A stretch of DNA of 25,693 bases from an uncultured Solobacterium sp. (GTDB lineage: Bacteria; Bacillota_I; Bacilli_A; Erysipelotrichales; Erysipelotrichaceae), in contig URYK01000036.1 of NCBI GenBank assembly GCA_900552125.1, positions 1-25,693 of the forward strand, read 5' to 3'. Below are positions 7,278 through 14,731 of the stretch, piece after piece. The translations under genes and the position numbers were made by a program. The notes below the pieces were generated by a model that was not told the origin of the DNA, searched no databases, and was given only the letters and a program-made list of their open reading frames with translations. Positions within the stretch are counted from its first letter, which is position 1. Every line of letters begins with the position of its first letter.

Positions 7278-7773
7278 CATAAACACCTAAATAGTGATGC
7301 TGGAATGCTTTCTCTGAAAAATGTTCCTGATCAATAAATACCTTCATTGTCATACACAGTAATGACAATAAGCCCTGAAGAGTCGTATTACAGAATTTGA
7401 TTTTTGTGATTTCATCAAATGTAAACTCCGCAATCTGATGATTACGATCGAAACATATCACCATTCGATCACCAGCATGCTGACCACAATAGAATCGATA
7501 ATATACATCATGATATACTAATTCAAAGCCATCTTTATTTTTCTTTAACTCACCAATCTGCTGATCATTTTCATAAATCATAAAATTCATACAAGAATGC
7601 ACACGACTATACCATTTACGCACCTGATATAATCCTAGGATTTCATCACCAAACATATTTTTCAAATAAATAGACAGTAATCCATCTTCTTTCTCATAAG
7701 AAACAGTAAAAACATGTCTATCATTTTCCATTATGTAATAATCATCAATGACCTTCTGCATTGTAAATTCCAT
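7255..7773 (-). CDS. Unknown protein, possibly tubby/LURP-like
   Basis: I do not recognise this 172-residue protein with certainty. It has no signal peptide or clear membrane helix and is rich in aromatic, Asp/Glu and beta-strand-like stretches: repeated short strands such as YYIMENDRHVFTVSYEK and MNFMIYENDQQIGELKKNKDGFELVY. That pattern, with a hydrophobic segment near the end (LLSLLCMTMKVFID), is reminiscent of YxjI/LURP-one tubby-like barrels, but this is a weak guess. AAGGAAGTG precedes the ATG at 7773. It is the first gene of a unit with the HAD phosphatase (overlapping by 23 bases) and the VTT membrane protein, behind the structured leader at 7795-7862. Confidence 0.75.
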   Translation of the reverse strand: MEFTMQKVIDDYYIMENDRHVFTVSYEKEDGLLSIYLKNMFGDEILGLYQVRKWYSRVHSCMNFMIYENDQQIGELKKNKDGFELVYHDVYYRFYCGQHAGDRMVICFDRNHQIAEFTFDEITKIKFCNTTLQGLLSLLCMTMKVFIDQEHFSEKAFQHHYLGVYDDTKLSA

Positions 7774-7794
7774 TCATTCACTTCCTTTTCATGA

Positions 7795-7822
7795 AAAAGC
7801 TCTTGACTGTCCAAGAGCTTTT
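7795..7822 (-). terminator. Intrinsic terminator in the leader / after the MFS gene
   Basis: Perfect 11-bp stem AAAAGCTCTTG/CAAGAGCTTTT with a 6-base loop. Read on the minus strand, T continues after the stem. It can serve both as the end of the MFS transcript and as the regulated terminator of the leader. Confidence 0.75.
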
Positions 7823-7862
7823 ATCAAACCCACTATCGTAGGGTTACACAGTCCTTATCATC
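7795..7862 (-). promoter_or_regulatory. Structured 5' leader with terminator (candidate riboswitch or attenuator)
   Basis: The expected transcript starts near 7862 and, before the first gene at 7773, passes through a small hairpin (AACCC with GGGTT, 7844-7826) and then an 11-bp terminator stem (7822-7812 with 7805-7795) followed by T. The terminator loop GACAGT (7811-7806) can pair with ACTGT close to the 5' end (7850-7846), giving either a pseudoknot or a competing fold. This suggests a conditional terminator rather than a simple end for the upstream MFS gene. I do not recognise it as a known riboswitch class. Confidence 0.5.
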
Positions 7863-7868
7863 AATTAT

Positions 7869-7897
7869 ATTATATGTTTTTTTCGAATCTATTTCAA
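7869..7897 (-). promoter_or_regulatory. Strong sigma-A type promoter for the 7773-5911 unit
   Basis: On the minus strand TTGAAA (7897-7892) and TATAAT (7874-7869) are separated by exactly 17 bases. The -35 box overlaps the last codons of the MFS gene. Transcription is expected to start near 7862, about 90 bases before the first start codon. Confidence 0.7.
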
Positions 7898-9033
7898 GAT
7901 TTTTCTTCTTGATTGAAGTATTTCATATATAAATATATAAGCAGCAATGGAACAATTGTAAAGCTTGCGATAATATATAATGTTACATTATAACCAAATA
8001 ATTCAGATAAATGAGAAGTAATCAATGGTGTAATTAATCCGCTTACACCAATAAAAATTGCCATTGCAAACATCTGTGCTGAATTAAACACTGATTCTGG
8101 AGTAATTTCCTTGATTAATATCTTACTCGTCAACATAATGATAGGCAGAGTTACTAACTGTAATGCTGCCGTTACTATGATAAAGAAAGGTGTAGAGGAT
8201 AAGCCATAAAACAGAAACTTTATGCCATAGCATATTGTTCCCGTATATAATAGTGTCTTTAAACTAAATTTCTCTAGAATTTTAGATGAATATAAAAATA
8301 GAGGGACTTCCATAAAAGACTGTAACGCCCATTTTATTCCTACAGATGTTGTTGTTCCGCCAATATCCAGCATTTTATCGATAACTACATATTGATCAGC
8401 AGTACCGATCATATATACACATAAATAAATAATGATTAACATCATATAACCTTTATTTTTTACCAAATCAACGATACATGATAACGTTATGCTTTTTTCT
8501 TTCTGCTGAGCATCCTGTGCCCTCCATATTACTACACATAAAATAATACTAACTATTGAAAATATACCTAAAAGTACATAATAAGAGAAGCTTTTAATCA
8601 CAAATCCTGCAATCGGTGAACCAACGGTTAATCCCAAAGCTCCACTTGCTCGAAGTTTACCATAGTTCTCTTCATCAATTTTCATCATCCATGTTTCATC
8701 CAATCCCATGATAACTTTCACCATTCCACCCATTATAGAAACACTGCATAGATGATACCAGAAACTTTGTTTAGATACTAAAAATATCGCAAAACTGCTT
8801 CCAGTCAATAAAACAAAGGCTAAAAAAAAGAATATTTTAATACGATGAAACCGATCACACAAATACCCAAACAAGAATTGACCAAGAATTGCGATAACTG
8901 CCATACCTGCTAAAATATAACCTCGTTCTACAACAGAATATCCTAGATCACTTAAGTAAGGAATCATTTGTGTATTGACCATAGAAATAGAAAAAAAGGC
9001 TAAAAAGTTCAGTGCATATAAAATCCATTTCAT
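7894..9033 (-). CDS. Major facilitator superfamily transporter
   Basis: Polytopic membrane transporter with about 12 predicted helices. It resembles the LacY/oligosaccharide-proton symporter and related MFS groups: helix 1 is ILYALNFLAFFSISMV, the loop between helices 2 and 3 is GYLCDRFHRIK (the MFS A-motif region), and a long central loop contains QDAQQKEKS. The substrate cannot be told. The frame opens with GTG at 9075, but the ATG at 9033 gives a normal N-terminus. Neither has a well-placed ribosome site: a GAGG lies about 20 bases upstream of 9033. The start therefore stays uncertain. Divergent from the cupin gene; its end holds the -35 box of the next unit. Confidence 0.85.
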   Translation of the reverse strand: MKWILYALNFLAFFSISMVNTQMIPYLSDLGYSVVERGYILAGMAVIAILGQFLFGYLCDRFHRIKIFFFLAFVLLTGSSFAIFLVSKQSFWYHLCSVSIMGGMVKVIMGLDETWMMKIDEENYGKLRASGALGLTVGSPIAGFVIKSFSYYVLLGIFSIVSIILCVVIWRAQDAQQKEKSITLSCIVDLVKNKGYMMLIIIYLCVYMIGTADQYVVIDKMLDIGGTTTSVGIKWALQSFMEVPLFLYSSKILEKFSLKTLLYTGTICYGIKFLFYGLSSTPFFIIVTAALQLVTLPIIMLTSKILIKEITPESVFNSAQMFAMAIFIGVSGLITPLITSHLSELFGYNVTLYIIASFTIVPLLLIYLYMKYFNQEEKS

Positions 9034-9110
9034 GCGCGTTTTTATAAGAATCACATCCTCATAGTTAGTATACACTATTAATTTATCTTTAATAGTCTTT
9101 TCTTATTTTT

Positions 9111-9126
9111 TATAATCTTATATAAT
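9111..9126 (+). promoter_or_regulatory. -10 elements for the cupin gene
   Basis: TATAAT occurs twice, at 9111-9116 and 9121-9126, upstream of the GAGGAG site (9135-9140) and the ATG at 9148. No good -35 is visible for either. The first leaves a more normal leader length. Confidence 0.4.
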
Positions 9127-9147
9127 GTACATACGAGGAGTGATACT

Positions 9148-9483
9148 ATGAAACAAGAAATTGAACATTATGAGCGAAGAAATGGCGGTAAAGGAACCAT
9201 GCATATCGAAAGATTATTATCACTTGAAGAAATGGGGCCAAATGTTAAGATGTATGCTAAGGTAACTATTGATGTGAATTCATCTTTAGGCAATCATCCT
9301 CATATTGATGATGCGGAATCTTATTATATTTTACAAGGTAAAGCCTTATATAACGATAATGGCGTAAAAAAAGAATTGCGCCCTGGAGATGTCACTTATA
9401 CAACTGATGGTAATATTCATGGAATTGAAAATATAGGTGATGAACCACTTGTATTTATGGCATTGATCATTAATAAAAAATAG
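9148..9483 (+). CDS. Small cupin-domain protein
   Basis: Single-domain cupin of 111 residues, a compact beta-barrel that usually binds a metal. The first cupin motif is visible as GNHPHIDDAESYYILQG, supplying two His and a Glu, and the second as PGDVTYTTDGNIHGIEN with the last His. Such proteins range from small-molecule binders to isomerases and sensors, so no reaction can be assigned. A strong GAGGAG precedes the ATG. It stands alone between a divergent MFS gene and the convergent pyrimidine nucleoside phosphorylase gene; any link with the transporter is only positional. Confidence 0.9.
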   Translation: MKQEIEHYERRNGGKGTMHIERLLSLEEMGPNVKMYAKVTIDVNSSLGNHPHIDDAESYYILQGKALYNDNGVKKELRPGDVTYTTDGNIHGIENIGDEPLVFMALIINKK

Positions 9484-9489
9484 TATTCA

Positions 9490-9515
9490 AAAAGCTCGCA
9501 GTAAAGCGAGCTTTT
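9490..9515. terminator. Bidirectional terminator between cupin and pdp
   Basis: Perfect 10-bp stem AAAAGCTCGC/GCGAGCTTTT (9490-9499 with 9506-9515) and a 6-base loop between convergent genes. It overlaps the stop codon of pdp. Confidence 0.85.
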
Positions 9516-10824
9516 ACTTACCTGAAGAGATAACTTCATGAATCAGTTTTTGTTTATCTACCTTTTCATCAGTAAATACATAAGCATTATAAAAATCTTC
9601 TAACCATCCTTCTGGAAGTGGATGATTTATATGAATATAAGCTAGAATATCTCCCTTTTGTACATAATCTCCATCTTTTTTATTAAGTACAATACCAACT
9701 GCAGGATCCACAGAATCTTCTTTCACCATTCTGCCAGCGCCTAGTTTCATGGCTAATGTACCTAATTCCAATGCATGCAATTCTTTTACATAACCTTCTT
9801 CTTTTGAACATACTTCAATGATTTCTTTTGCCTTAGGCAATAATTCCGGATTAAGAATCTGTTCAACATTACCACCTTGTGCACGTACCATCGCAACTAG
9901 TTTATCGAGAGCTTTTCCATTTTTTATAACTTCTTCTAGCTGTTTTCTTGCATCCTCATCATTTTTGGCAATATGGGCCTGTTGTAGCATAATGCTTCCT
10001 GCTTCAATACATAACTCTGTAAAATCTTCCGGTCCATTTCCCTTTAATGTTTCAATTGCTTCTTTTACTTCCAATGCATTTCCTATCGCATTTCCTAATG
10101 GCTGATTCATATTACTGATCATTGCTTTTACATCTTTATTAAAATGTGAGCCAATCGCAATCATAGCTTCTGCCAATTCCTTTGCCTTTTCACTTGTTGG
10201 CATAAATGCCCCCTCACCAAATTTAACATCCAGCAAAATCGTATCAGAACCAGCTGCCAGTTTCTTAGACATGATACTTGAGGCAATCAATGGAATGGAA
10301 TTTACAGTAGCAGTTACATCACGCAAGGCATAAAGCTGTTTATCTGCTGGCACTAATGAGGCTGTCTGCCCAATAAGAGCTAAACCAATATCATTGACCT
10401 GTTCAATAAATTCTTCCTGTGAAAGCATTACATTAAAGCCTTCTATAGATTCTACTTTGTCTAATGTTCCTCCTGTATGCCCTAAACCTCTACCACTCAT
10501 TTTCGCAACTTTAGCGCCACAAGCTGCTACCATAGGAGCTAAAGATAAGCTAGTTTTATCTCCTACACCACCTGTAGAATGTTTATCACATTTAATACCT
10601 TTAATAGCAGATAAATCAATCACATCGCCGCTATACAGCATTTCTTCGCACAAACAAGCAGTTTCATATGCATTCATACCATTAAAGTAGATTGCCATCA
10701 ATAATGCACTAACCTGGTAATCAGGTATATCTTTATTTACATAGCCCTGTATAAAATAATGAATCTCTTCTTTTGTTAACGCCAAGTTGTTTTTCTTTTT
10801 TTCTATAATATCCACAAAACGCAC
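9514..10824 (-). CDS. pdp: Pyrimidine-nucleoside phosphorylase
   Basis: Cytoplasmic enzyme that splits uridine, thymidine or deoxyuridine with phosphate into the base and (deoxy)ribose 1-phosphate, for nucleoside salvage. The 436-residue length matches the DeoA/Pdp family. The signature lies at 110-122 (SGRGLGHTGGTLD), preceded by the phosphate-binding KHSTGGVGDK at 81-90. The C-terminal domain is complete. It begins with GTG at 10824, with GAGGGTG six bases upstream. It is the last gene of the lipoprotein-murJ-rsuA-folA-pdp series, 16 bases after folA. Firmicute homologues are usually Pdp (broad specificity) rather than strict DeoA. Confidence 0.93.
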   Translation of the reverse strand: MRFVDIIEKKKNNLALTKEEIHYFIQGYVNKDIPDYQVSALLMAIYFNGMNAYETACLCEEMLYSGDVIDLSAIKGIKCDKHSTGGVGDKTSLSLAPMVAACGAKVAKMSGRGLGHTGGTLDKVESIEGFNVMLSQEEFIEQVNDIGLALIGQTASLVPADKQLYALRDVTATVNSIPLIASSIMSKKLAAGSDTILLDVKFGEGAFMPTSEKAKELAEAMIAIGSHFNKDVKAMISNMNQPLGNAIGNALEVKEAIETLKGNGPEDFTELCIEAGSIMLQQAHIAKNDEDARKQLEEVIKNGKALDKLVAMVRAQGGNVEQILNPELLPKAKEIIEVCSKEEGYVKELHALELGTLAMKLGAGRMVKEDSVDPAVGIVLNKKDGDYVQKGDILAYIHINHPLPEGWLEDFYNAYVFTDEKVDKQKLIHEVISSGK

Positions 10825-10840
10825 TCTGACACCCTCTTTC

Positions 10841-11302
10841 CTAACGTTTTATATAATGTCGAATTACACACTCTTTTTTAATATCTTCAGAAACAAGAAC
10901 GAACTCTTTTAAATCAATATTAGGAAACCATGTATCTCCCTGATAGTGATTTAAAATGGTAGTCAGCCATAATTCATCAGCATATGGTAATGCCATTTCA
11001 TAAATCTGAGCTCCACCACAAACATAAAGAGCCTCTTTACTATCCTTCCATTTCTTAATCTCTTTTTCTACATCATTACATAGCATAATATTTTCATCAG
11101 CAATTTGTTTTCTTGAAGCAATATGCAGAATCCTATGATCTAATTGCTTAGGAAGATGTTCATAGGTAATTCTTCCCATTAAGATATGCTGATGTAAAGT
11201 TAGATTACGAAAATGAATGAGATCCTCTGAACAATGCCAAGGCATCGTATGATGATAACCAATCACTCCATTTAAATCCATTGCCGCAACAATTGAAATC
11301 AT
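10841..11302 (-). CDS. folA: Dihydrofolate reductase
   Basis: Reduces dihydrofolate to tetrahydrofolate with NADPH, needed for thymidylate and purine synthesis. At 153 residues it is slightly short. Family features are the N-terminal ISIVAAMDLNGVIG, MPWHCSEDLIHF (with the acidic active-site residue), MGRITYEHLP, and the NADPH-loop GGAQIY. The ATG at 11302 has GGAGGA before it and overlaps the stop of the pseudouridine synthase gene by 4 bases. No thymidylate synthase gene is beside it. Two residue stretches between the core motifs are short compared with typical DHFR, but all catalytic blocks are present. Confidence 0.92.
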   Translation of the reverse strand: MISIVAAMDLNGVIGYHHTMPWHCSEDLIHFRNLTLHQHILMGRITYEHLPKQLDHRILHIASRKQIADENIMLCNDVEKEIKKWKDSKEALYVCGGAQIYEMALPYADELWLTTILNHYQGDTWFPNIDLKEFVLVSEDIKKECVIRHYIKR

Positions 11303-12000
11303 AAATCCTCCTTCAATGAACGAATTTCCTCTTCACTTAAGAATCGCCATTCTCCAGGAGCTAGAGAATCATCTAAATATAATGTTTTCATAGCTATTCT
11401 TTTTAAAGATATTACTTCATTATTAACTGCATGCAGCATTCTCTTCACTTGATGAAAGCGACCTTCCTGAATATGAAGCTTTATAAAAGTTTCATCTATT
11501 ACTTCAACACTTGCAGGAAGAATACGTTCGTTATCCAATTCAATTGTGCCATTTTCCAAACGTGTAATATCTTTTTCAGATAAAGAATGTGCAATTTCTG
11601 CTAGATATGTTTTGGTCACATGATGCTTTGGAGATAATAACTGATGTGCTAATTTTCCATCATTTGTGATCAGCAGCAGCCCTTCTGTATCAATGTCTAA
11701 TCTGCCTACCGGGAAGCAATCCTTTGGAATTGTTACGTCAATACAATCCATAACAGTTTCATGTACAGGATCCATTGTAGCACTAACTACATTCTGCGGT
11801 TTATTTAACATGATATATACGACTGATTCATAATATATCTCTTCACCATCAATTGTAACAACATCTTCTTTTTCATTGATTTTAATATCATCTTTACGAC
11901 ATACTTCCCCGTTTATACTTATATGCCCTTTACGTATGAGCTGTTTTACTTCTTTACGAGTACCAATATTGGCATGAGCTAAATATTTATCTAATCGCAT
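11299..12000 (-). CDS. RsuA/RluB-family rRNA pseudouridine synthase
   Basis: Converts a uridine in rRNA to pseudouridine; in the RsuA branch the target is U516 of 16S rRNA. The N-terminal S4 RNA-binding domain covers roughly residues 1-50 (RLDKYLAHANIGTRKEV). The catalytic Asp is D102 in VGRLDIDTEGLL. The C-terminal EGRFHQVKRML block is also typical. At 233 residues it fits RsuA and B. subtilis YtzG. It starts two bases after the flippase gene, and its ribosome site lies within that gene's last codons. The same YtgP-YtzG pair occurs in B. subtilis, supporting the 16S-specific type. Confidence 0.92.
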   Translation of the reverse strand: MRLDKYLAHANIGTRKEVKQLIRKGHISINGEVCRKDDIKINEKEDVVTIDGEEIYYESVVYIMLNKPQNVVSATMDPVHETVMDCIDVTIPKDCFPVGRLDIDTEGLLLITNDGKLAHQLLSPKHHVTKTYLAEIAHSLSEKDITRLENGTIELDNERILPASVEVIDETFIKLHIQEGRFHQVKRMLHAVNNEVISLKRIAMKTLYLDDSLAPGEWRFLSEEEIRSLKEDL

Positions 12001-12002
12001 AG

Positions 12003-13652
12003 TTATCCTCTTCTGATTCGCTTCCAGATCTTACCTAAATCTAAATTTAAAATAGTCTGTGGTATCGCAAATATATAGGTAATAGCAAAATATACAAGAA
12101 CAGCTATCATGCCATTTATACCAAGCTCAATCAAACTAATAAATCGACTATCATCATAACCTTTTAGACCTAGAGCTGATAATGCATTTGCGACTATCAT
12201 CATACCAAGCATAGCCAGAATAATTATAAGCAATTTATGCAACGTATATTTCCAGTTAATCTTATAACGTGTTGTTAGAGCATATACATCTAATGCAATA
12301 AAGACACCCATTGCGATGATTGTAGAGTACACAACACCCTGATATCCAAAATAAGCTAATAATGGGTATGCTGTTGATAGCTTTAATGCCATCATAATTG
12401 CGGAATTTCGAATATTCAATCGACGAAGTCCTACGGACATCATCAATGCTGTAAAAATAGGACCAATCGTATTCAAGAATGCCTCAATAGAAAACCAAGA
12501 TAAAATCTGTGCTAAGAAATCCAGATTCTTTAAATTTTCTGGTGGAAATAATACAAAATACAATGGTTTAGCATATAAGAATAAACAGAAAGATACAGGT
12601 AAGGCAATATATAAAACTATATCTATACAATCACGAACATTCTTTCGTACCAGCTTATAATCATGATGCGTTAACGCAGTAGTAATATGGGGTATGATTG
12701 CGGATGAAAAACCAGGAGCCAAAATCATTGGAATTGACATTAGCTTTAATACACCATAATTGATGGCACCGCTTATCAGTATAATCTCTGATTCCGTATT
12801 GCCATGAGCTTCCAATCCTTTATTCAAAAATAATGTATTTACAATCGTATCACTATACCCTAATAAAGCCACAAGTAAATATGGGAAAGAAATAAAAATA
12901 AGTTCACGTAATATTTCTCTACGATCTTTGTTAGGCACAACAGTTTGATTCGCAGCCTGCAATTTAAGCTGTTTCATTTGTTTTTTATCATAAAATTTTA
13001 AATGAAATATCGCTAATATTGCTGATATACTGGTTGATATTACCCCAAAGTATAAAGCCCAGACATTATCATAGTTCAATGCATAAACTGCAATAGCACT
13101 AGAAGTCAATAGGAATGCAACACGTGCAATCTGTTCTAATACCTGAGAAAGTGCATAAACTTCCATATGCTTTAAACCCTGATAAAATCCTCGAAGACTA
13201 GATAATAATGGGACAAAGAATAATGCAAAAGATATTAATATCAAAACAATCTGTAACGTATTAACATCATTCCCTTCATCAGGAAGCATTAAAGTTGCAA
13301 GCGGAGAAGAAAATAAAATAACAATTACCATCATTCCTAATCCAAAACAAGCCATTAAAGATGAAGATAATTTTTTAATCAAAAGCGAAGTCTGATAATC
13401 TCCTCTTGTTGAATACTTCGCAATTAATGTCGCAATGGCAAAAGGAAATCCAGCAGTGCATATATTTAATAAATAAGAATAAATATTATAAGCAACACCA
13501 TAATATGCAATATTTTCTGCAGAACCCAGCATGGAGTTATATGGAATCGCATAAAATAAGCCAATAAATTTCGCAAAAAAGATTCCTGCAGAACTTATCA
13601 ATCCCCCTGCAATGATAGATTGCTTACGATTTGATAGATTATTATTACTCAT
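12003..13652 (-). CDS. murJ: MurJ/YtgP-type lipid II flippase
   Basis: Polytopic membrane protein of the MOP superfamily, 549 residues with about 14 transmembrane helices. The B. subtilis relative YtgP is the MurJ that moves lipid II across the membrane for peptidoglycan synthesis. The N-terminal block SIIAGGLISSAGIFFAKFIGLFYAIPY and the segment LRGFYQGLKHM are typical of YtgP. A cytoplasmic lysine-rich loop (KKQMKQLKLQ) separates the halves. AAAGGA precedes the ATG at 13652. It follows a lipoprotein gene by 14 bases and precedes the pseudouridine synthase. Assignment to lipid II rather than another polyprenyl-linked sugar rests on family and context. Confidence 0.88.
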   Translation of the reverse strand: MSNNNLSNRKQSIIAGGLISSAGIFFAKFIGLFYAIPYNSMLGSAENIAYYGVAYNIYSYLLNICTAGFPFAIATLIAKYSTRGDYQTSLLIKKLSSSLMACFGLGMMVIVILFSSPLATLMLPDEGNDVNTLQIVLILISFALFFVPLLSSLRGFYQGLKHMEVYALSQVLEQIARVAFLLTSSAIAVYALNYDNVWALYFGVISTSISAILAIFHLKFYDKKQMKQLKLQAANQTVVPNKDRREILRELIFISFPYLLVALLGYSDTIVNTLFLNKGLEAHGNTESEIILISGAINYGVLKLMSIPMILAPGFSSAIIPHITTALTHHDYKLVRKNVRDCIDIVLYIALPVSFCLFLYAKPLYFVLFPPENLKNLDFLAQILSWFSIEAFLNTIGPIFTALMMSVGLRRLNIRNSAIMMALKLSTAYPLLAYFGYQGVVYSTIIAMGVFIALDVYALTTRYKINWKYTLHKLLIIILAMLGMMIVANALSALGLKGYDDSRFISLIELGINGMIAVLVYFAITYIFAIPQTILNLDLGKIWKRIRRG

Positions 13653-13666
13653 AAGAAAATTCCTTT

Positions 13667-14197
13667 CTAATTACTATCTTCTTCAGTTGTATCTTTTTGT
13701 GCATAATTACATGTAAAGAACGCTCGATTTGTTGTCGTTAACGTTGAATCTTTCCAAGTAACCATTACATAAATAGTAAACTGACTTTCATTGGTTACAC
13801 CATCTAGATAGATTTTATTAACATAATTTCGAGGGCCATTTGCTTGATATGGAATCATATGAAATGCAGTATCTGCATCTTCTCCCAATAGGCCTAAACA
13901 TGGATATACATTTTCATTGCTGTCTAATGCAGGATCTACTGCAATTGCCTGAATATTGTACATAGCAATACGAGGATTAGAAATAACTATTTCATACTGA
14001 TAAGACTGATCTTCCTGATGTACAACAGACATTTTATAATCAAAAGGGATATTTTTTGTTACACTACCTGCATTACTTAAAACTGCATCAACATAACTCT
14101 CATAGTTTTGAATACTTTTTGAATCTTTGCTATGAGAACTGCTACAGCTAGTCATAAACAAGACCAATAGTAAGACCCATAGGACTTTTTTTCGCAT
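13667..14197 (-). CDS. Predicted lipoprotein of unknown function
   Basis: A 176-residue secreted protein with a lipoprotein signal peptide: a KK-containing n-region, a hydrophobic core (VLWVLLLVLF), and a lipobox ending at cysteine 18 (MTSC), followed by a Ser/Lys-rich linker. It should be anchored on the outer face of the membrane. The mature part is a beta-rich domain with segments such as YEIVISNPRIAMYNIQAIAV and FTIYVMVTWKDSTL. I do not recognise the family. AAGAGGTGG precedes the ATG. It is the first gene of the murJ operon, which suggests, without proving, an envelope role. Confidence 0.85.
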   Translation of the reverse strand: MRKKVLWVLLLVLFMTSCSSSHSKDSKSIQNYESYVDAVLSNAGSVTKNIPFDYKMSVVHQEDQSYQYEIVISNPRIAMYNIQAIAVDPALDSNENVYPCLGLLGEDADTAFHMIPYQANGPRNYVNKIYLDGVTNESQFTIYVMVTWKDSTLTTTNRAFFTCNYAQKDTTEEDSN

Positions 14198-14214
14198 GAA
14201 ACCACCTCTTGTGT

Positions 14215-14223
14215 ATTATAACA
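14215..14223 (-). promoter_or_regulatory. Extended -10 promoter for the lipoprotein-murJ operon
   Basis: TGTTATAAT on the minus strand (14223-14215) is an extended -10 element. The -35 region is poor (TGGCTT). Transcription should begin near 14208, leaving a very short leader before the ATG at 14197. Confidence 0.5.
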
Positions 14224-14261
14224 TATTGGCCTTATTTAAGCCATTTTTTTATGAAAAGGGC

Positions 14262-14301
14262 GAAAAAAATTAAGAAAAAAGAAAGGATAATATCCCTTCT
14301 T
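14262..14301 (-). terminator. Terminator after the DUF1540 gene
   Basis: Arms 14301-14292 and 14288-14279 pair with one mismatch. A T-rich tail (minus strand, TTTTTTCTTAA then a second T run) follows. It separates the sporulation block from the lipoprotein operon. Confidence 0.6.
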
Positions 14302-14313
14302 CTTACAATCAGA

Positions 14314-14475
14314 CTACATATTCTTACAACGAAATGAACTACATTCTGTTTCATGACATGCTTTAGGATTTACACAATTATCGCAGCTGACACTGATTGT
14401 TTCCGCATGACAACGATCTTCCTTATAGAAGACACAACTTGCGACATTACACATGATTTCTGTTTTATTATGCAT
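14314..14475 (-). CDS. DUF1540 small cysteine-rich protein
   Basis: Small ORF of 53 residues beginning MHNKTEIMCNVASCVFY. Its cysteine pattern is C9, C14, C22, C31, C34, C41, C46, C51, with the block SVSCDNCVNP and then CHETECSSF. This matches the DUF1540 family, usually one or two copies of this Cys-rich unit, likely a metal-binding fold whose role is unknown. GGAGGTG precedes the ATG. It follows cse60 by 44 bases, and an intrinsic terminator follows it. DUF1540 proteins are common in spore-forming clostridia, which fits this location, but a spore role is inferred. Confidence 0.88.
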   Translation of the reverse strand: MHNKTEIMCNVASCVFYKEDRCHAETISVSCDNCVNPKACHETECSSFRCKNM

Positions 14476-14519
14476 TTTTCAACACCTCCACACCTTTAGT
14501 ATGGAAAGCTTGCATAAGT

Positions 14520-14699
14520 TTATAACAGATAAATCAGCATTGCGCTAAAACAGTATAATTGTTCATCTTGAACATGACTGATTGATGTAGAAAATTTAAT
14601 ATCAATCAGCTGCTTTATCTCTTTTTCCTTTAAAAATCCATTAATTGCTTCTGTTAAATCATCTTCATGTTCTTCATCAAATACCTTTACTTGTATCAT
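14520..14699 (-). CDS. cse60: Cse60-family sporulation protein
   Basis: A 59-residue ORF reading MIQVKVFDEEHEDDLTEAIN at its start and ending DEQLYCFSAMLIYLL. It resembles the Cse60 family, small proteins first described in B. subtilis as sigma-E-dependent sporulation products of unknown mechanism. No signal peptide or membrane helix is seen; the C-terminus is hydrophobic. AGGTGA lies before the ATG at 14699. It follows dapA by 32 bases with no terminator between, so it probably belongs to the dipicolinate operon. I assigned the family from memory of its N-terminal pattern. Confidence 0.8.
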   Translation of the reverse strand: MIQVKVFDEEHEDDLTEAINGFLKEKEIKQLIDIKFSTSISHVQDEQLYCFSAMLIYLL

Positions 14700-14731
14700 A
14701 CGATCACCTAATTCATTATGCCCCAGACAAA

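Noticed and set aside
14198..14731. Apparent 530-base gap without genes
   Set aside because: It is not empty: it holds the DUF1540 and cse60 small genes, a terminator and the lipoprotein promoter.
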